A stretch of 64,000 bases of DNA from Desulfonatronum sp. SC1 (GTDB taxonomy: Bacteria; Desulfobacterota; Desulfovibrionia; Desulfovibrionales; Desulfonatronaceae), in assembly GCF_003046795.1 (NCBI RefSeq), contig NZ_PZKN01000003.1:1-64000 (forward strand), given 5' to 3'. Both the position numbers and the translations under genes were made by a program. The notes beneath the pieces are model-generated. The model was not told where the DNA came from. It ran no database searches and was given only the letters and a program-made list of their open reading frames with translations. Numbering within the stretch: the first letter of the stretch is position 1; every line of letters starts with the position of its first letter. Of the stretch, positions 34,834-42,448 are shown piece after piece.

Positions 34834-37242
34834 ATGGCCCTGCGCACCAAGGTTCTGCTTCTTTTTTTGCTGGTCGGCCTGACACCCCTGGGAATTCTGG
34901 GCGGTTTTTCCTTGCTCCGGGTGGACGACGCGGTCCGTTCGTCCACCCAAATGCAAATGGCGTCCCTGGCCACGGAAGTCGGGCGGGAAATCCAGCGGGC
35001 CGTGAACGAGGCCTGCAACGCCATTTATCTGCTGGCGGAGCATCCCGTGCTCGTCTCGGAGCGGGCGACCATGGCCGAACTGACGGCGGAACTGGGCAAG
35101 GCGGATCGATTTTATCCCATGATCCTGGATTTGACGTTGCTGGACCTGAACGGCGATGTGCGGGCCTCGGTTCACCACTCGTATCGGGGCGCCTGGGCCG
35201 CCACGTCGTGGTTTCAGGGAGCCCTGGAAGGGGACCGTTTGGTTTCCAACGTCCATGCCCAGCTTCATCCCTATCAGGTGGTGATGACCGTGGCGGTGCC
35301 GGTCAGGGAGATCGAGGACGGTCCGGTCCGAGGCGTTTTGGTCGGCCAGATCGCCATGGAGCGGATCGGGGAGATCGTGAGCCAGGTGGCCTTTGGTCTG
35401 GAAGGGCGGACCCGGCTGGTGGACCATCGCGGATTGGTGGTGGCTTCCAGCTTCTCGGACGAAGAAGTGCTGCGGCTGTTGCCGCTGATGGACTTGATCG
35501 GTCCACTGGGTGAAAATGACAGTTGGGTGGGGCATATCGTCACGGACCAGGAAAAGGTGGCCGTGGTCTCGCCCGTGGATGTCGTTTCCCAAGGGGTGGT
35601 TCAGACCGGCTGGAGCATCGTGCTGACCCAGCCGACGGCCCAGGCCTATCCCGCCTTGTCCCGGCTGCGCCTGGGGCTGGGCGTCAGCGTCTTGCTCTCC
35701 CTGCTCATGGTGGCGGTGCTGGCCGCGTTGCTCAGCGGACATCTCAATCGCCGGATATCGACCCTGGTCCAGGCCACCCGGAGGCTGGGTCAGGGAGTGT
35801 TCGACGTTCCGTTGCCCGATCTGGGCCGCGATGAAATCGGGGAGCTGGGCCGGGCCCTGAATCGAACCGCGGACGATCTGGCCGCTTCGGAGCGGGAAAT
35901 TAAGCATTATCAGGCTCACTTGCAGGAACTGGTGGACAGCCGGACCGCCGATCTTCAGGCGGCCAACGAGTTTTTGCGACGGGAAGTGGAGGAACGGCGT
36001 CGAGTGGAGACGGAGCGGGAGAGGCTGGGAGAGCAGTTGCGCCAATCCCAGAAAATGGAGGCCGTGGGCACCCTGGCCGGCGGTATTGCCCACGACTTCA
36101 ACAACATGCTCCAAGCCATTTCCAGCCATGTCCAACTGTTGCGCATGACCTGCGGCGACGACTGTCCGGGTCGGCGTCGCGAATCCGTCCGAACGGGACT
36201 GAATCGCATCGTCCAGACCGTAAACAGGGCCACGGAACTGGTGCAACGGTTGCTGACCTTCAGTCGTCGGGGAGAGTCGCGGCGGATACGGCATAATCTG
36301 AACGACGAGGTCCGGGACGTGGTGGCGTTGCTCGAGCGCACCCTGCCGCACACGATTCGGATCGAGGTCGATACCGACCCACAATTGGCCGACGTGTCCG
36401 CGGATCCGGTACAGATGGAGCAAGTCCTGGTCAACCTGGCCAACAACGCCCGGGACGCCATGCCCGAGGGAGGAAAACTGCTTCTGGAAACCCGGAACGT
36501 GGATTTGAGTCCGGAACAGGCCGCCGCGTACCTGGGATTGTCGCCGGGACCGCATGTCCGGTTGGCCGTGTCCGACTCCGGGGCTGGAATGGATGAAACG
36601 ACGCTGCGACACATTTTCGAACCCTTTTTCACCACCAAGGACGTGGGCAAGGGGACCGGCCTGGGACTGTCCATGGTTTATGGGATCGTGTGGGATCACG
36701 AGGGCATGATTACCTGCGTCAGCCAAGCGGGTAAGGGGACGACCTTCATCATGCTGCTGCCCGCCTTGGGACCTGTTCGGGGTGACGTATCAGATAATTC
36801 GGAGATTTCTTCGGGAAGTGCCGGAGCGGATCCGTACGCCGTGTCCGACGCGTTCCGAACGCCCTCCGCGGGTGCGAAGATACTGATGGTGGACGACGAA
36901 GAGATGATCCGGGAAGTGACCGCGGAGTTACTGGCCGCCCACGGCTACGAGGTCTTCCAGGCCGCGGACGGCCAGGAGGCTCTGGAGGTGCATGCACGGG
37001 AAGGGATCGACCTGGTGATCACGGACGTGGGCATGCCGGGCATGGGCGGCGAGGCCCTGCTGCTGGCCTTGCGGGAGCGGGATCCGGAGGCCAGGGTCAT
37101 CGTATCCAGCGGCTATGCCGGGATTCGGGAAAATGAGGAACTGCGAAAAGCCTCGGGAATGCTTACCAAGCCGTACAAGCTGGAGGATCTGTTGGAGCTG
37201 GTGCGAACTCTTTTGCAAGAAAAGCATGAAGAGGGGGCCTAA
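34834..37242 (+). CDS. dCache hybrid histidine kinase (HAMP-HK-REC)
   Basis: This 802-residue protein has a helix at 6-27, a periplasmic dCache-type sensor at about 33-285 (FYPMILDLTLLDLNGDVRAS, LEGRTRLVDHRGLVVASS), a helix at about 290-315, HAMP and a coiled coil. The acceptor helix GGIAHDFNNMLQAI (His420) is of the NtrB-like class. ATPase motifs are NARDAMPEGG, DSGAGMDE and GTGLGLSM. A receiver has Asp731 in LVITDVGMPG. It is the last gene of the + strand signalling run and lies 8 bp after the binding-protein gene, with which it probably works. Confidence 0.92.
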   Translation: MALRTKVLLLFLLVGLTPLGILGGFSLLRVDDAVRSSTQMQMASLATEVGREIQRAVNEACNAIYLLAEHPVLVSERATMAELTAELGKADRFYPMILDLTLLDLNGDVRASVHHSYRGAWAATSWFQGALEGDRLVSNVHAQLHPYQVVMTVAVPVREIEDGPVRGVLVGQIAMERIGEIVSQVAFGLEGRTRLVDHRGLVVASSFSDEEVLRLLPLMDLIGPLGENDSWVGHIVTDQEKVAVVSPVDVVSQGVVQTGWSIVLTQPTAQAYPALSRLRLGLGVSVLLSLLMVAVLAALLSGHLNRRISTLVQATRRLGQGVFDVPLPDLGRDEIGELGRALNRTADDLAASEREIKHYQAHLQELVDSRTADLQAANEFLRREVEERRRVETERERLGEQLRQSQKMEAVGTLAGGIAHDFNNMLQAISSHVQLLRMTCGDDCPGRRRESVRTGLNRIVQTVNRATELVQRLLTFSRRGESRRIRHNLNDEVRDVVALLERTLPHTIRIEVDTDPQLADVSADPVQMEQVLVNLANNARDAMPEGGKLLLETRNVDLSPEQAAAYLGLSPGPHVRLAVSDSGAGMDETTLRHIFEPFFTTKDVGKGTGLGLSMVYGIVWDHEGMITCVSQAGKGTTFIMLLPALGPVRGDVSDNSEISSGSAGADPYAVSDAFRTPSAGAKILMVDDEEMIREVTAELLAAHGYEVFQAADGQEALEVHAREGIDLVITDVGMPGMGGEALLLALRERDPEARVIVSSGYAGIRENEELRKASGMLTKPYKLEDLLELVRTLLQEKHEEGA

Positions 37243-37273
37243 CTGTCTACGAGTGTACAGGGGTGAATGCCGA

Positions 37274-37417
37274 ATGAACGTGAAGAAGCAACTGATCCGG
37301 CGACGGGCATGGCAGGCCGGGATTGGTGTGATCGTGATGAAATACAGCCGGATTGTTGAAGAAATGCAGGATCAGGAGCCCGGCGCGGACGAGGGAAGCG
37401 AGTCGCCAGGGCGGTGA
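37274..37417 (+). CDS. possible 47-residue protein
   Basis: ATG 37274 opens a 47-codon frame (MNVKKQLIRRRAWQAGIGVI...) whose TGA overlaps the ATG of the next gene as TGATG, which would allow translational coupling. No family is recognised, and the ribosome site is weak. It could equally be untranslated leader. Confidence 0.25.
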   Translation: MNVKKQLIRRRAWQAGIGVIVMKYSRIVEEMQDQEPGADEGSESPGR

Positions 37418-39240
37418 TGATGGTAAGAGGTAGCTATTCGGGAACACCAGCCGATGGCCAGAACCGCGTCCTGATCTGGGACGCGGCTTCCAAGTTTTGG
37501 CTGGCGTTTCACGACACGTGCGAGGTGGTCCGGGCTGAAAACGTGGAACAGGTCGGGCCATGCCTGGAGCGGATCGAAGGTTTGGCGAAACAGGGTCTGT
37601 ACGCCGCCGGGTTCGTGTCCTACGAGGCCGCTCCGGCCTTTGATCCGGCGTTGAGGGTCCGCCTGAGATCCGAGGACGGCCCTCCGTCGCTCTGGTTTGG
37701 GATATTTGAGCGTGTCGAACGGATCGCTGCCCGCGATCTTCTGAAGGGAGCGGACCCTGAGTTTGCGCGGCTAAACTGGTCGCCGTCCATTTCCGAATCC
37801 CGCTACCGGGAGGCCCTCGGGCGCATTCGGGAGCATCTGCGGGTGGGAGACTGCTACCAGGTCAACTTCACCTTCCGGCTGCGAACCGCCTTTCCTGGCG
37901 ATCCCTGGGACTTTTTCCTGTCCGTTTGCCGGGACCGGCCTCCGACCCACGCGGCCTACGTCGGCTCGCCGGACTGGGCGGTATGCAGCTTCTCGCCGGA
38001 GCGGTTTTTTGTCTTGGACGGCGAGGAGATCGTTTCCGAGCCGATGAAGGGCACCCGGCCTCGGGGGCGGACTTTGGAGCAGGATCAGGCTCTGGCCGAG
38101 GAACTTCGTCAATCCGCCAAGGACCGGGCCGAGAACGTGATGATCACGGACATGGTCCGCAACGATCTGGGCCGGATCGCTGAAACCGGCAGCGTTGTGG
38201 TGGACGACCTGTGCCGGGTGGAGAAGCACGCCACGGTCTGGCAGATGGTCTCCACGGTCCGAGCGCGGACAAGACGTTCGTTGACGGAGATCTTCGCGGC
38301 ACTTTTCCCTCCGGCCTCCATCACCGGTGCGCCCAAAGCCGCCAGCATGGGGATCATCGCGGATTTGGAATCCGCTCCGCGCGGCCTGTATACCGGCTGC
38401 GTCGGATACGTGGGGCCGCGGGCGACCCGTTCAACCTCCGGCGCCAAACCGGAACTCCGGGCCGCGTTCAACGTGGCCATCCGCACCGTGCTGGTGGACC
38501 AGCGTCGAAACCGGGCCGAATACGGGGTCGGCGGGGGGATCGTCTGGGATTCGGAAGCCCGGGGCGAGTACGCGGAATGCCGGACCAAGGCCGAGGTGTT
38601 GCATCGGCGGATGCCGGAATTCCGGCTCCTGGAAACCATGCTCTGGACCCCTCGGCAAGGGTACGTGCTGTTGGAACGGCACCTGACCCGGCTGGGCGCT
38701 TCGGCCGAGTATTTTGATTTTCACCTGGACGTGCAGCTGGTCCGTGATCGACTGGACGGGCTGTCCGCGGGATTTGGCCAAAAATCACAAATGGTCCGCC
38801 TGCTTCTGGACAAGGACGGGGCCGTTGCCCTGGAACACCTGCCCCCGCCATCGCCGTCCTCCGTCCCCCTTCGCGTGACCCTGGCCACGTCGGCGGTGGA
38901 TTCCTCGGACATCTTCCTTTACCACAAGACCACCCATCGCCATATCTACGCCCAGGCCCTGGCCGTGAATCCCGGCTTCGGCGACGTCCTGCTGCAAAAC
39001 GAGCGCGGCGAACTCACCGAATCCACCCGGGCCAACCTGGCCGTCAGCCAGGACGGCGTTCTCTGGACCCCGCCGATCCGGTGCGGTTTGCTGAGCGGGA
39101 CGATGCGGGCCGAAATGGTGGAGCGGGGCGAGTTGAAGGAACGAATACTCCGACCGGAGGACCTGCACGGGGCCGAGCGGGTCATGCTGCTCAATTCAGT
39201 GCGGGGGACGTATGATGTGGTGGTTTCGGGCGGTATTTGA
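37417..39240 (+). CDS. pabBC: aminodeoxychorismate synthase-lyase fusion
   Basis: This 607-residue fusion makes 4-aminobenzoate for folate. The first about 390 residues are PabB (chorismate plus ammonia to aminodeoxychorismate): GDCYQVNFTFRLR, SPERFF, EPMKGTRPRG with Lys211, and FPPASITGAPKAASM. The last about 210 are PabC, a class IV PLP lyase releasing pyruvate: LLETMLW, Lys504 in FLYHKTTHR as the PLP lysine, and NERGELTESTRANLAV. GTG 37414 is an alternative start. No PabA glutaminase gene is nearby. The gene ends 64 bp before the convergent VapC gene. Confidence 0.93.
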   Translation: MMVRGSYSGTPADGQNRVLIWDAASKFWLAFHDTCEVVRAENVEQVGPCLERIEGLAKQGLYAAGFVSYEAAPAFDPALRVRLRSEDGPPSLWFGIFERVERIAARDLLKGADPEFARLNWSPSISESRYREALGRIREHLRVGDCYQVNFTFRLRTAFPGDPWDFFLSVCRDRPPTHAAYVGSPDWAVCSFSPERFFVLDGEEIVSEPMKGTRPRGRTLEQDQALAEELRQSAKDRAENVMITDMVRNDLGRIAETGSVVVDDLCRVEKHATVWQMVSTVRARTRRSLTEIFAALFPPASITGAPKAASMGIIADLESAPRGLYTGCVGYVGPRATRSTSGAKPELRAAFNVAIRTVLVDQRRNRAEYGVGGGIVWDSEARGEYAECRTKAEVLHRRMPEFRLLETMLWTPRQGYVLLERHLTRLGASAEYFDFHLDVQLVRDRLDGLSAGFGQKSQMVRLLLDKDGAVALEHLPPPSPSSVPLRVTLATSAVDSSDIFLYHKTTHRHIYAQALAVNPGFGDVLLQNERGELTESTRANLAVSQDGVLWTPPIRCGLLSGTMRAEMVERGELKERILRPEDLHGAERVMLLNSVRGTYDVVVSGGI

Positions 39241-39304
39241 ACCAACACCGAGATATTCAGGGTAGATGGGTTGATGAGGGTTCGTTTTTTCAGAAGCAAG
39301 GCGG

Positions 39305-39700
39305 TTATTCATTCAGCCAGTCTTCGATCCGTAACCCATGCACCCTGTCGAACTCTCGTCGATTGTTCGTTATCAACGCCAGTCCACGAGCCATGGCTTG
39401 TCCGGCAATGAGTACGTCGTATGGTCCGATGGGCGATCCTTGCGCCGAAAGCGCGGCACGGATTTCACCCGCACGGCGGGCGTCTTCCGAGTCGAATGAA
39501 AGGATATTGAAGCGCAGGGAGGAGATTCTTTCCCGATTCTCGACCACGCGTCGGCTCTTGAACGCTCCGTAATACAACTCGTGGATGACAATGGCAGGAA
39601 CGCCAAAATCCGGCGGGCGATGACGTCGCATACGTTCCAAAAAGACCGGTTCGCCTTTGAACAGAGTGATAATCGCGTTGGTATCCAGAAGGTATTTCAT
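39305..39700 (-). CDS. vapC: PIN-domain toxin ribonuclease
   Basis: This 131-residue PIN-domain protein of the VapC type has acidic residues in MKYLLDTNAIITLFKG (Asp6), VIHELYYGA (Glu) and GPYDVLIAGQA (Asp) that build the Mg site. Family members are site-specific RNases whose activity is checked by the antitoxin encoded just ahead. The start overlaps the antitoxin stop by 4 bp. The length is normal and the frame intact, so it is likely functional. Confidence 0.93.
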   Translation of the reverse strand: MKYLLDTNAIITLFKGEPVFLERMRRHRPPDFGVPAIVIHELYYGAFKSRRVVENRERISSLRFNILSFDSEDARRAGEIRAALSAQGSPIGPYDVLIAGQAMARGLALITNNRREFDRVHGLRIEDWLNE

Positions 39701-39939
39701 GTGAAATACTCCAACTCATCCCGGCGTTGCTCTTCGGATTGTTCCCGTAGAGCACCCTCGAAATCCGCGTCCACCGGGCCGACGACCTGCGTCAACCATG
39801 ACCAATCGTCGGCAATGGGCTCCAGGATGACCGCGTTGCCGCTTCGGCGAATCCGCACTTCCCCGCCTTCAAAGCGAAATTGTTTGGGCAAGCGAATTGC
39901 CTGTGATCGACCGGACCAGAAAATTTTTGCCGTTTCCAT
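39697..39939 (-). CDS. vapB: VapB-type antitoxin
   Basis: This 80-residue AbrB/SpoVT-fold protein reads AKIFWSGRSQAIRLPKQFRF, the DNA-binding hairpin of VapB antitoxins, followed by VRIRRSGNAVIL. The acidic C-terminal tail should wrap the toxin. ATG 39939 is preceded by TTGGAGGTC, and the frame ends in a 4-bp overlap with vapC. Such pairs repress their own promoter, expected between 39940 and 40000. Confidence 0.9.
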   Translation of the reverse strand: METAKIFWSGRSQAIRLPKQFRFEGGEVRIRRSGNAVILEPIADDWSWLTQVVGPVDADFEGALREQSEEQRRDELEYFT

Positions 39940-40096
39940 GGGAGACCTCCAAGTTGATATATGGCAAAAAGATATATCCTGGCCTTCGGTAATGCAAGCA
40001 GGTGACGGGTGAGCCGGGGTTTTGCCGGAGGGACATGAGGAACATGAGCAAGGAACCGAGAAAACTGACGATTGAGAACGTCTTGTCGAGGTAGAC

Positions 40097-40456
40097 ATGG
40101 ATCAGCGGTCGGATGATGTTTGCGGCGAGGTATGCGTCCATGATGACGCGGTGCGGCGGGTGGCGGGGCGGATGGTTCCGGATGAGACTCTTCAGCGGAT
40201 GGCCGAGCTGTTCAAAGCCATGGGCGAGCCCGCCCGTGTGCGCATCCTGGAGGCCTTGAGCATTTCCGAATTGTGCGTCTGCGACTTGGCCGAGCTGCTG
40301 TCCATGAGTTCATCGGCGGTGTCTCACCAACTGCGCGTGCTGCGCACGGCCCGCATCGTCAAATATCGCAAGGACGGCAAGAACGTGATCTACAGCCTGG
40401 ACGACGCGCACATCGTGGGATTGCTCAAGCAGGCCGAGGAGCATGTGGCGGAGTAG
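40097..40456 (+). CDS. ArsR/SmtB-family metal repressor
   Basis: This 119-residue winged-helix repressor has AELFKAMGEPARVRILEAL, then ELCVCDLAELL with the Cys-x-Cys pair (residues about 55-57) of thiol-type metal sites, and the recognition helix MSSSAVSHQLRVLR. The tail DDAHIVGLLKQAEEHVAE has the Asp/His pattern of the C-terminal zinc site in SmtB/CzrA. It should leave its operator when metal binds. A matching operator lies ahead of the permease gene 350 bp downstream. Confidence 0.9.
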   Translation: MDQRSDDVCGEVCVHDDAVRRVAGRMVPDETLQRMAELFKAMGEPARVRILEALSISELCVCDLAELLSMSSSAVSHQLRVLRTARIVKYRKDGKNVIYSLDDAHIVGLLKQAEEHVAE

Positions 40457-40584
40457 CGGGTTGCATTGATGGTCCAGTCTGCTGAAGCAGGGCCCAGGGC
40501 AATTTTGATCTCTGTGGAACATCAAAATTCCCAGTATAGTAGACGATTGAGTGTTCAGGGCGTGTCCCCAGGGTGGGCCGGCAT

Positions 40585-40680
40585 CAGTCGAAATCGAAAT
40601 CGCTATCGAAATCGGAAAGTTATCAGAAATCGATTTTGATCACGATTTCGATTTCGATACCGATCCGGATAGCGCCAGAG
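40585..40680. repeat. inverted GAAATC hexanucleotide repeat
   Basis: TCGAAATCGAAATCGCTATCGAAATCGG is followed after about 30 bases by CGATTTCGATTTCGATACCGAT, its approximate reverse complement. The architecture is the same as at 3309-3410 with a different unit. It lies between the ArsR gene and its presumed target. Confidence 0.75.
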
Positions 40681-40730
40681 GATCGGGATCAAATCCGCCC
40701 TGAAGCAGGACAACTTTTTCCTTGAACATC

Positions 40731-40752
40731 TGAACATATTGTCATATGTTCA
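40731..40752. promoter_or_regulatory. ArsR/SmtB-type operator
   Basis: TGAACATAT-TGTC-ATATGTTCA is a perfect 9-4-9 inverted repeat with the TGAACA/TGTTCA half-sites typical of SmtB/CzrA-class repressors. It lies 56 bp before the permease start. Confidence 0.75.
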
Positions 40753-40807
40753 CTTCGAAAGCTTTTCAGCGGCCCGGACGTTTTTGGGGACGCTTATGGA
40801 GGTGAAC

Positions 40808-42061
40808 ATGGATTGGGTGTTGCAAGTGGCCCTGGCCGGGTGGGACGTGCTCGTGGCCTCGGCGCCGTACATGCTTTTGGGGTTTTTCTTCGCGGGAGTG
40901 CTCAAGGCCTTTTTGCCGGACGACCTGGTGGCCAGACATCTGGGCACATCGTCATTTTCGGGATTGATCAAAGCCGCGGCTGTGGGCGTGCCCATCCCGC
41001 TGTGCAGTTGCGGGGTGCTGCCCACCGCAGCGGGCCTGCGTCGCCAGGGAGCGGCCAAGGGGCCTACCGCGGCCTTTCTGATCTCCACGCCCGAGACGGG
41101 CGTGGATTCGATAGCAGTGACCTGGGCCCTGCTGGACCCTTTCATGACCATTGTCCGCCCGCTGTCCGCATTTTTCACGGCCCTGGTCACCGGGACCATG
41201 GTTCAGGCCCTGGATCGGAGCAACGAACCGCCGGCACTGCCTCCTTCCAAGCCTCAGTTTTCTCCTTCCCCCAGTCCGTCCCCGTTCCCGTCCTCGTCTC
41301 CGTGCTTGACCGGGGCAGGATGCGGTTGCGCTACAGTGCAGTCTCAAGGGCAGTCTCAAGACCACAAGCCTGACCAGCCTCCGGCTAAAACCTCGGCTCT
41401 GCTCCGCCTGCGTGCGGGCATGGCCTTTGCCTTCGGCGATCTGTTCCGGGACATCGCTCCATGGTTTCTGCTGGGCGTGCTCATAGCCGGCGGAATCTCC
41501 GTTTGGCTCACACCGGAGATGGTCTCTAGGTGGCTGGGAAATCCCGTGCTGGCCATGGTGGTCATGCTGGTGATTTCCGTGCCGCTGTACGTCTGCGCCA
41601 CGGCTTCCACGCCCATTGCCGCGGCCTTGGTGCTCAAGGGCCTGAACCCGGGAGCGGCCCTGGTCTTTCTGCTGGCTGGCCCGGCGGTCAACGCCGTGGC
41701 TCTGACCGTAATCACCAAAATTCTGGGCCGACGGGCCACGGTGATCTACGTTTCCGGGATCGTGATCTGCACCCTGGGCCTGGGCCTAATGGTGGACTGG
41801 ATCTACGGACAAACGGACTTTATGGTCGGCGCGTTGGGGAACTGGCGCATCGGCGCGGACGAAGAAGAGGCAAGGCTTGTGGGTGTGGCTTCCGCCGTAG
41901 TGCTCTTGGGGGTGTTCGCTTGGAGCTGGACGGCGGCATTCACTTCACACAACCAGGTTGAGCACGTCGACCTTGACCAGATCGGCCAGTTCCAGCAGGG
42001 CCTCGAACCTCGATTGGCCGATGAAGTTGTCCGGAGCCAGGTACAAAGCCCTCGGTCTTGA
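40808..42061 (+). CDS. SO_0444/ArsP-type metal efflux permease
   Basis: This 417-residue protein has about eight membrane helices. VPIPLCSCGVLPTAAGLRRQ and the related ISVPLYVCATASTPIAAALV are the paired signatures of the PF03773 permeases linked to arsenical, copper or zinc export. A Pro/Ser-rich linker with Cys-Gly-Cys lies in between (about 165-220). ATG 40808 follows GGAGGTG. The frame's last 37 residues (from NQVEHVDLDQ) are unlike the family and run antisense to an EAL-domain fragment, so the native C-terminus seems lost. It is probably controlled by the ArsR protein upstream. Confidence 0.85.
   Translation: MDWVLQVALAGWDVLVASAPYMLLGFFFAGVLKAFLPDDLVARHLGTSSFSGLIKAAAVGVPIPLCSCGVLPTAAGLRRQGAAKGPTAAFLISTPETGVDSIAVTWALLDPFMTIVRPLSAFFTALVTGTMVQALDRSNEPPALPPSKPQFSPSPSPSPFPSSSPCLTGAGCGCATVQSQGQSQDHKPDQPPAKTSALLRLRAGMAFAFGDLFRDIAPWFLLGVLIAGGISVWLTPEMVSRWLGNPVLAMVVMLVISVPLYVCATASTPIAAALVLKGLNPGAALVFLLAGPAVNAVALTVITKILGRRATVIYVSGIVICTLGLGLMVDWIYGQTDFMVGALGNWRIGADEEEARLVGVASAVVLLGVFAWSWTAAFTSHNQVEHVDLDQIGQFQQGLEPRLADEVVRSQVQSPRS
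41945..42061 (-). pseudogene. EAL-domain fragment
   Basis: On the minus strand about 36 residues read LAPDNFIGQSRFEALLELAD and LVKVDVLNLVV, then a stop. This matches the middle of EAL phosphodiesterase-like domains (G-x-ALDDF...LLELADIVKVD). Nothing before or after belongs to the family, so it is a remnant. It overlaps the end of the permease frame on the other strand. Confidence 0.6.
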
Positions 42062-42118
42062 GATGGACGCAAGAACTCCAAATTGTAGCAATCATTCAGC
42101 ATTTTAACAAATCAGCAT

Positions 42119-42304
42119 TCAGCGATCCCGAAGGGATCTCGTCGTATAGTCGGTGTTTTTAACTACCTGTCGTGGAAAACTCCAAAGTAGTGAAATGCGG
42201 GTCAGGTTTTCCTGGGCAATGCCTATACCGTTGTCGGTAACCTGAAAGAGCAACCGGTCCGGGCCAGGGCGAGACAGCCGCAGGATGATGTTTTTTTTCT
42301 TCAT
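42119..42304 (-). pseudogene. histidine-kinase ATPase fragment
   Basis: IILRLSRPGPDRLLFQVTDN followed by GIGIAQENLTRI is the N-box/G1 part of a kinase ATPase domain. After ENLTRI the frame departs from the family and stops within about 25 residues, and the rest of the kinase is absent. Its ATG overlaps the stop of the small protein upstream (TAATG). Confidence 0.6.
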
Positions 42305-42423
42305 TAATTAATGACCATCAGGACGAAGATGCCCAGGGTGGCCAGGGTTGTCAGCCAGGACAGCAGGGCCGTGCTCAGGGCGATGCCCAGACCGCGGCGA
42401 TGTATGTGTTCGGGTGGGGACAT
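42304..42423 (-). CDS. 39-residue single-helix membrane protein
   Basis: The protein reads MSPPEHIHRRGLGIALSTAL and continues LLSWLTTLATLGIFVLMVIN. It is one hydrophobic helix after a His/Arg-rich head. A strong ribosome site (GAGGAGGAG) precedes the ATG, and it starts 25 bp after the TolC-like gene, so translation is likely. Function unknown; it may accompany the export system. Confidence 0.6.
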   Translation of the reverse strand: MSPPEHIHRRGLGIALSTALLSWLTTLATLGIFVLMVIN

Positions 42424-42448
42424 GGTTGGTCTCTCCTCCTCGGAGAGG

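Noticed and set aside
34681-36726. A 681-codon minus-strand frame
   Set aside because: Antisense of the dCache kinase, whose catalytic motifs are intact.
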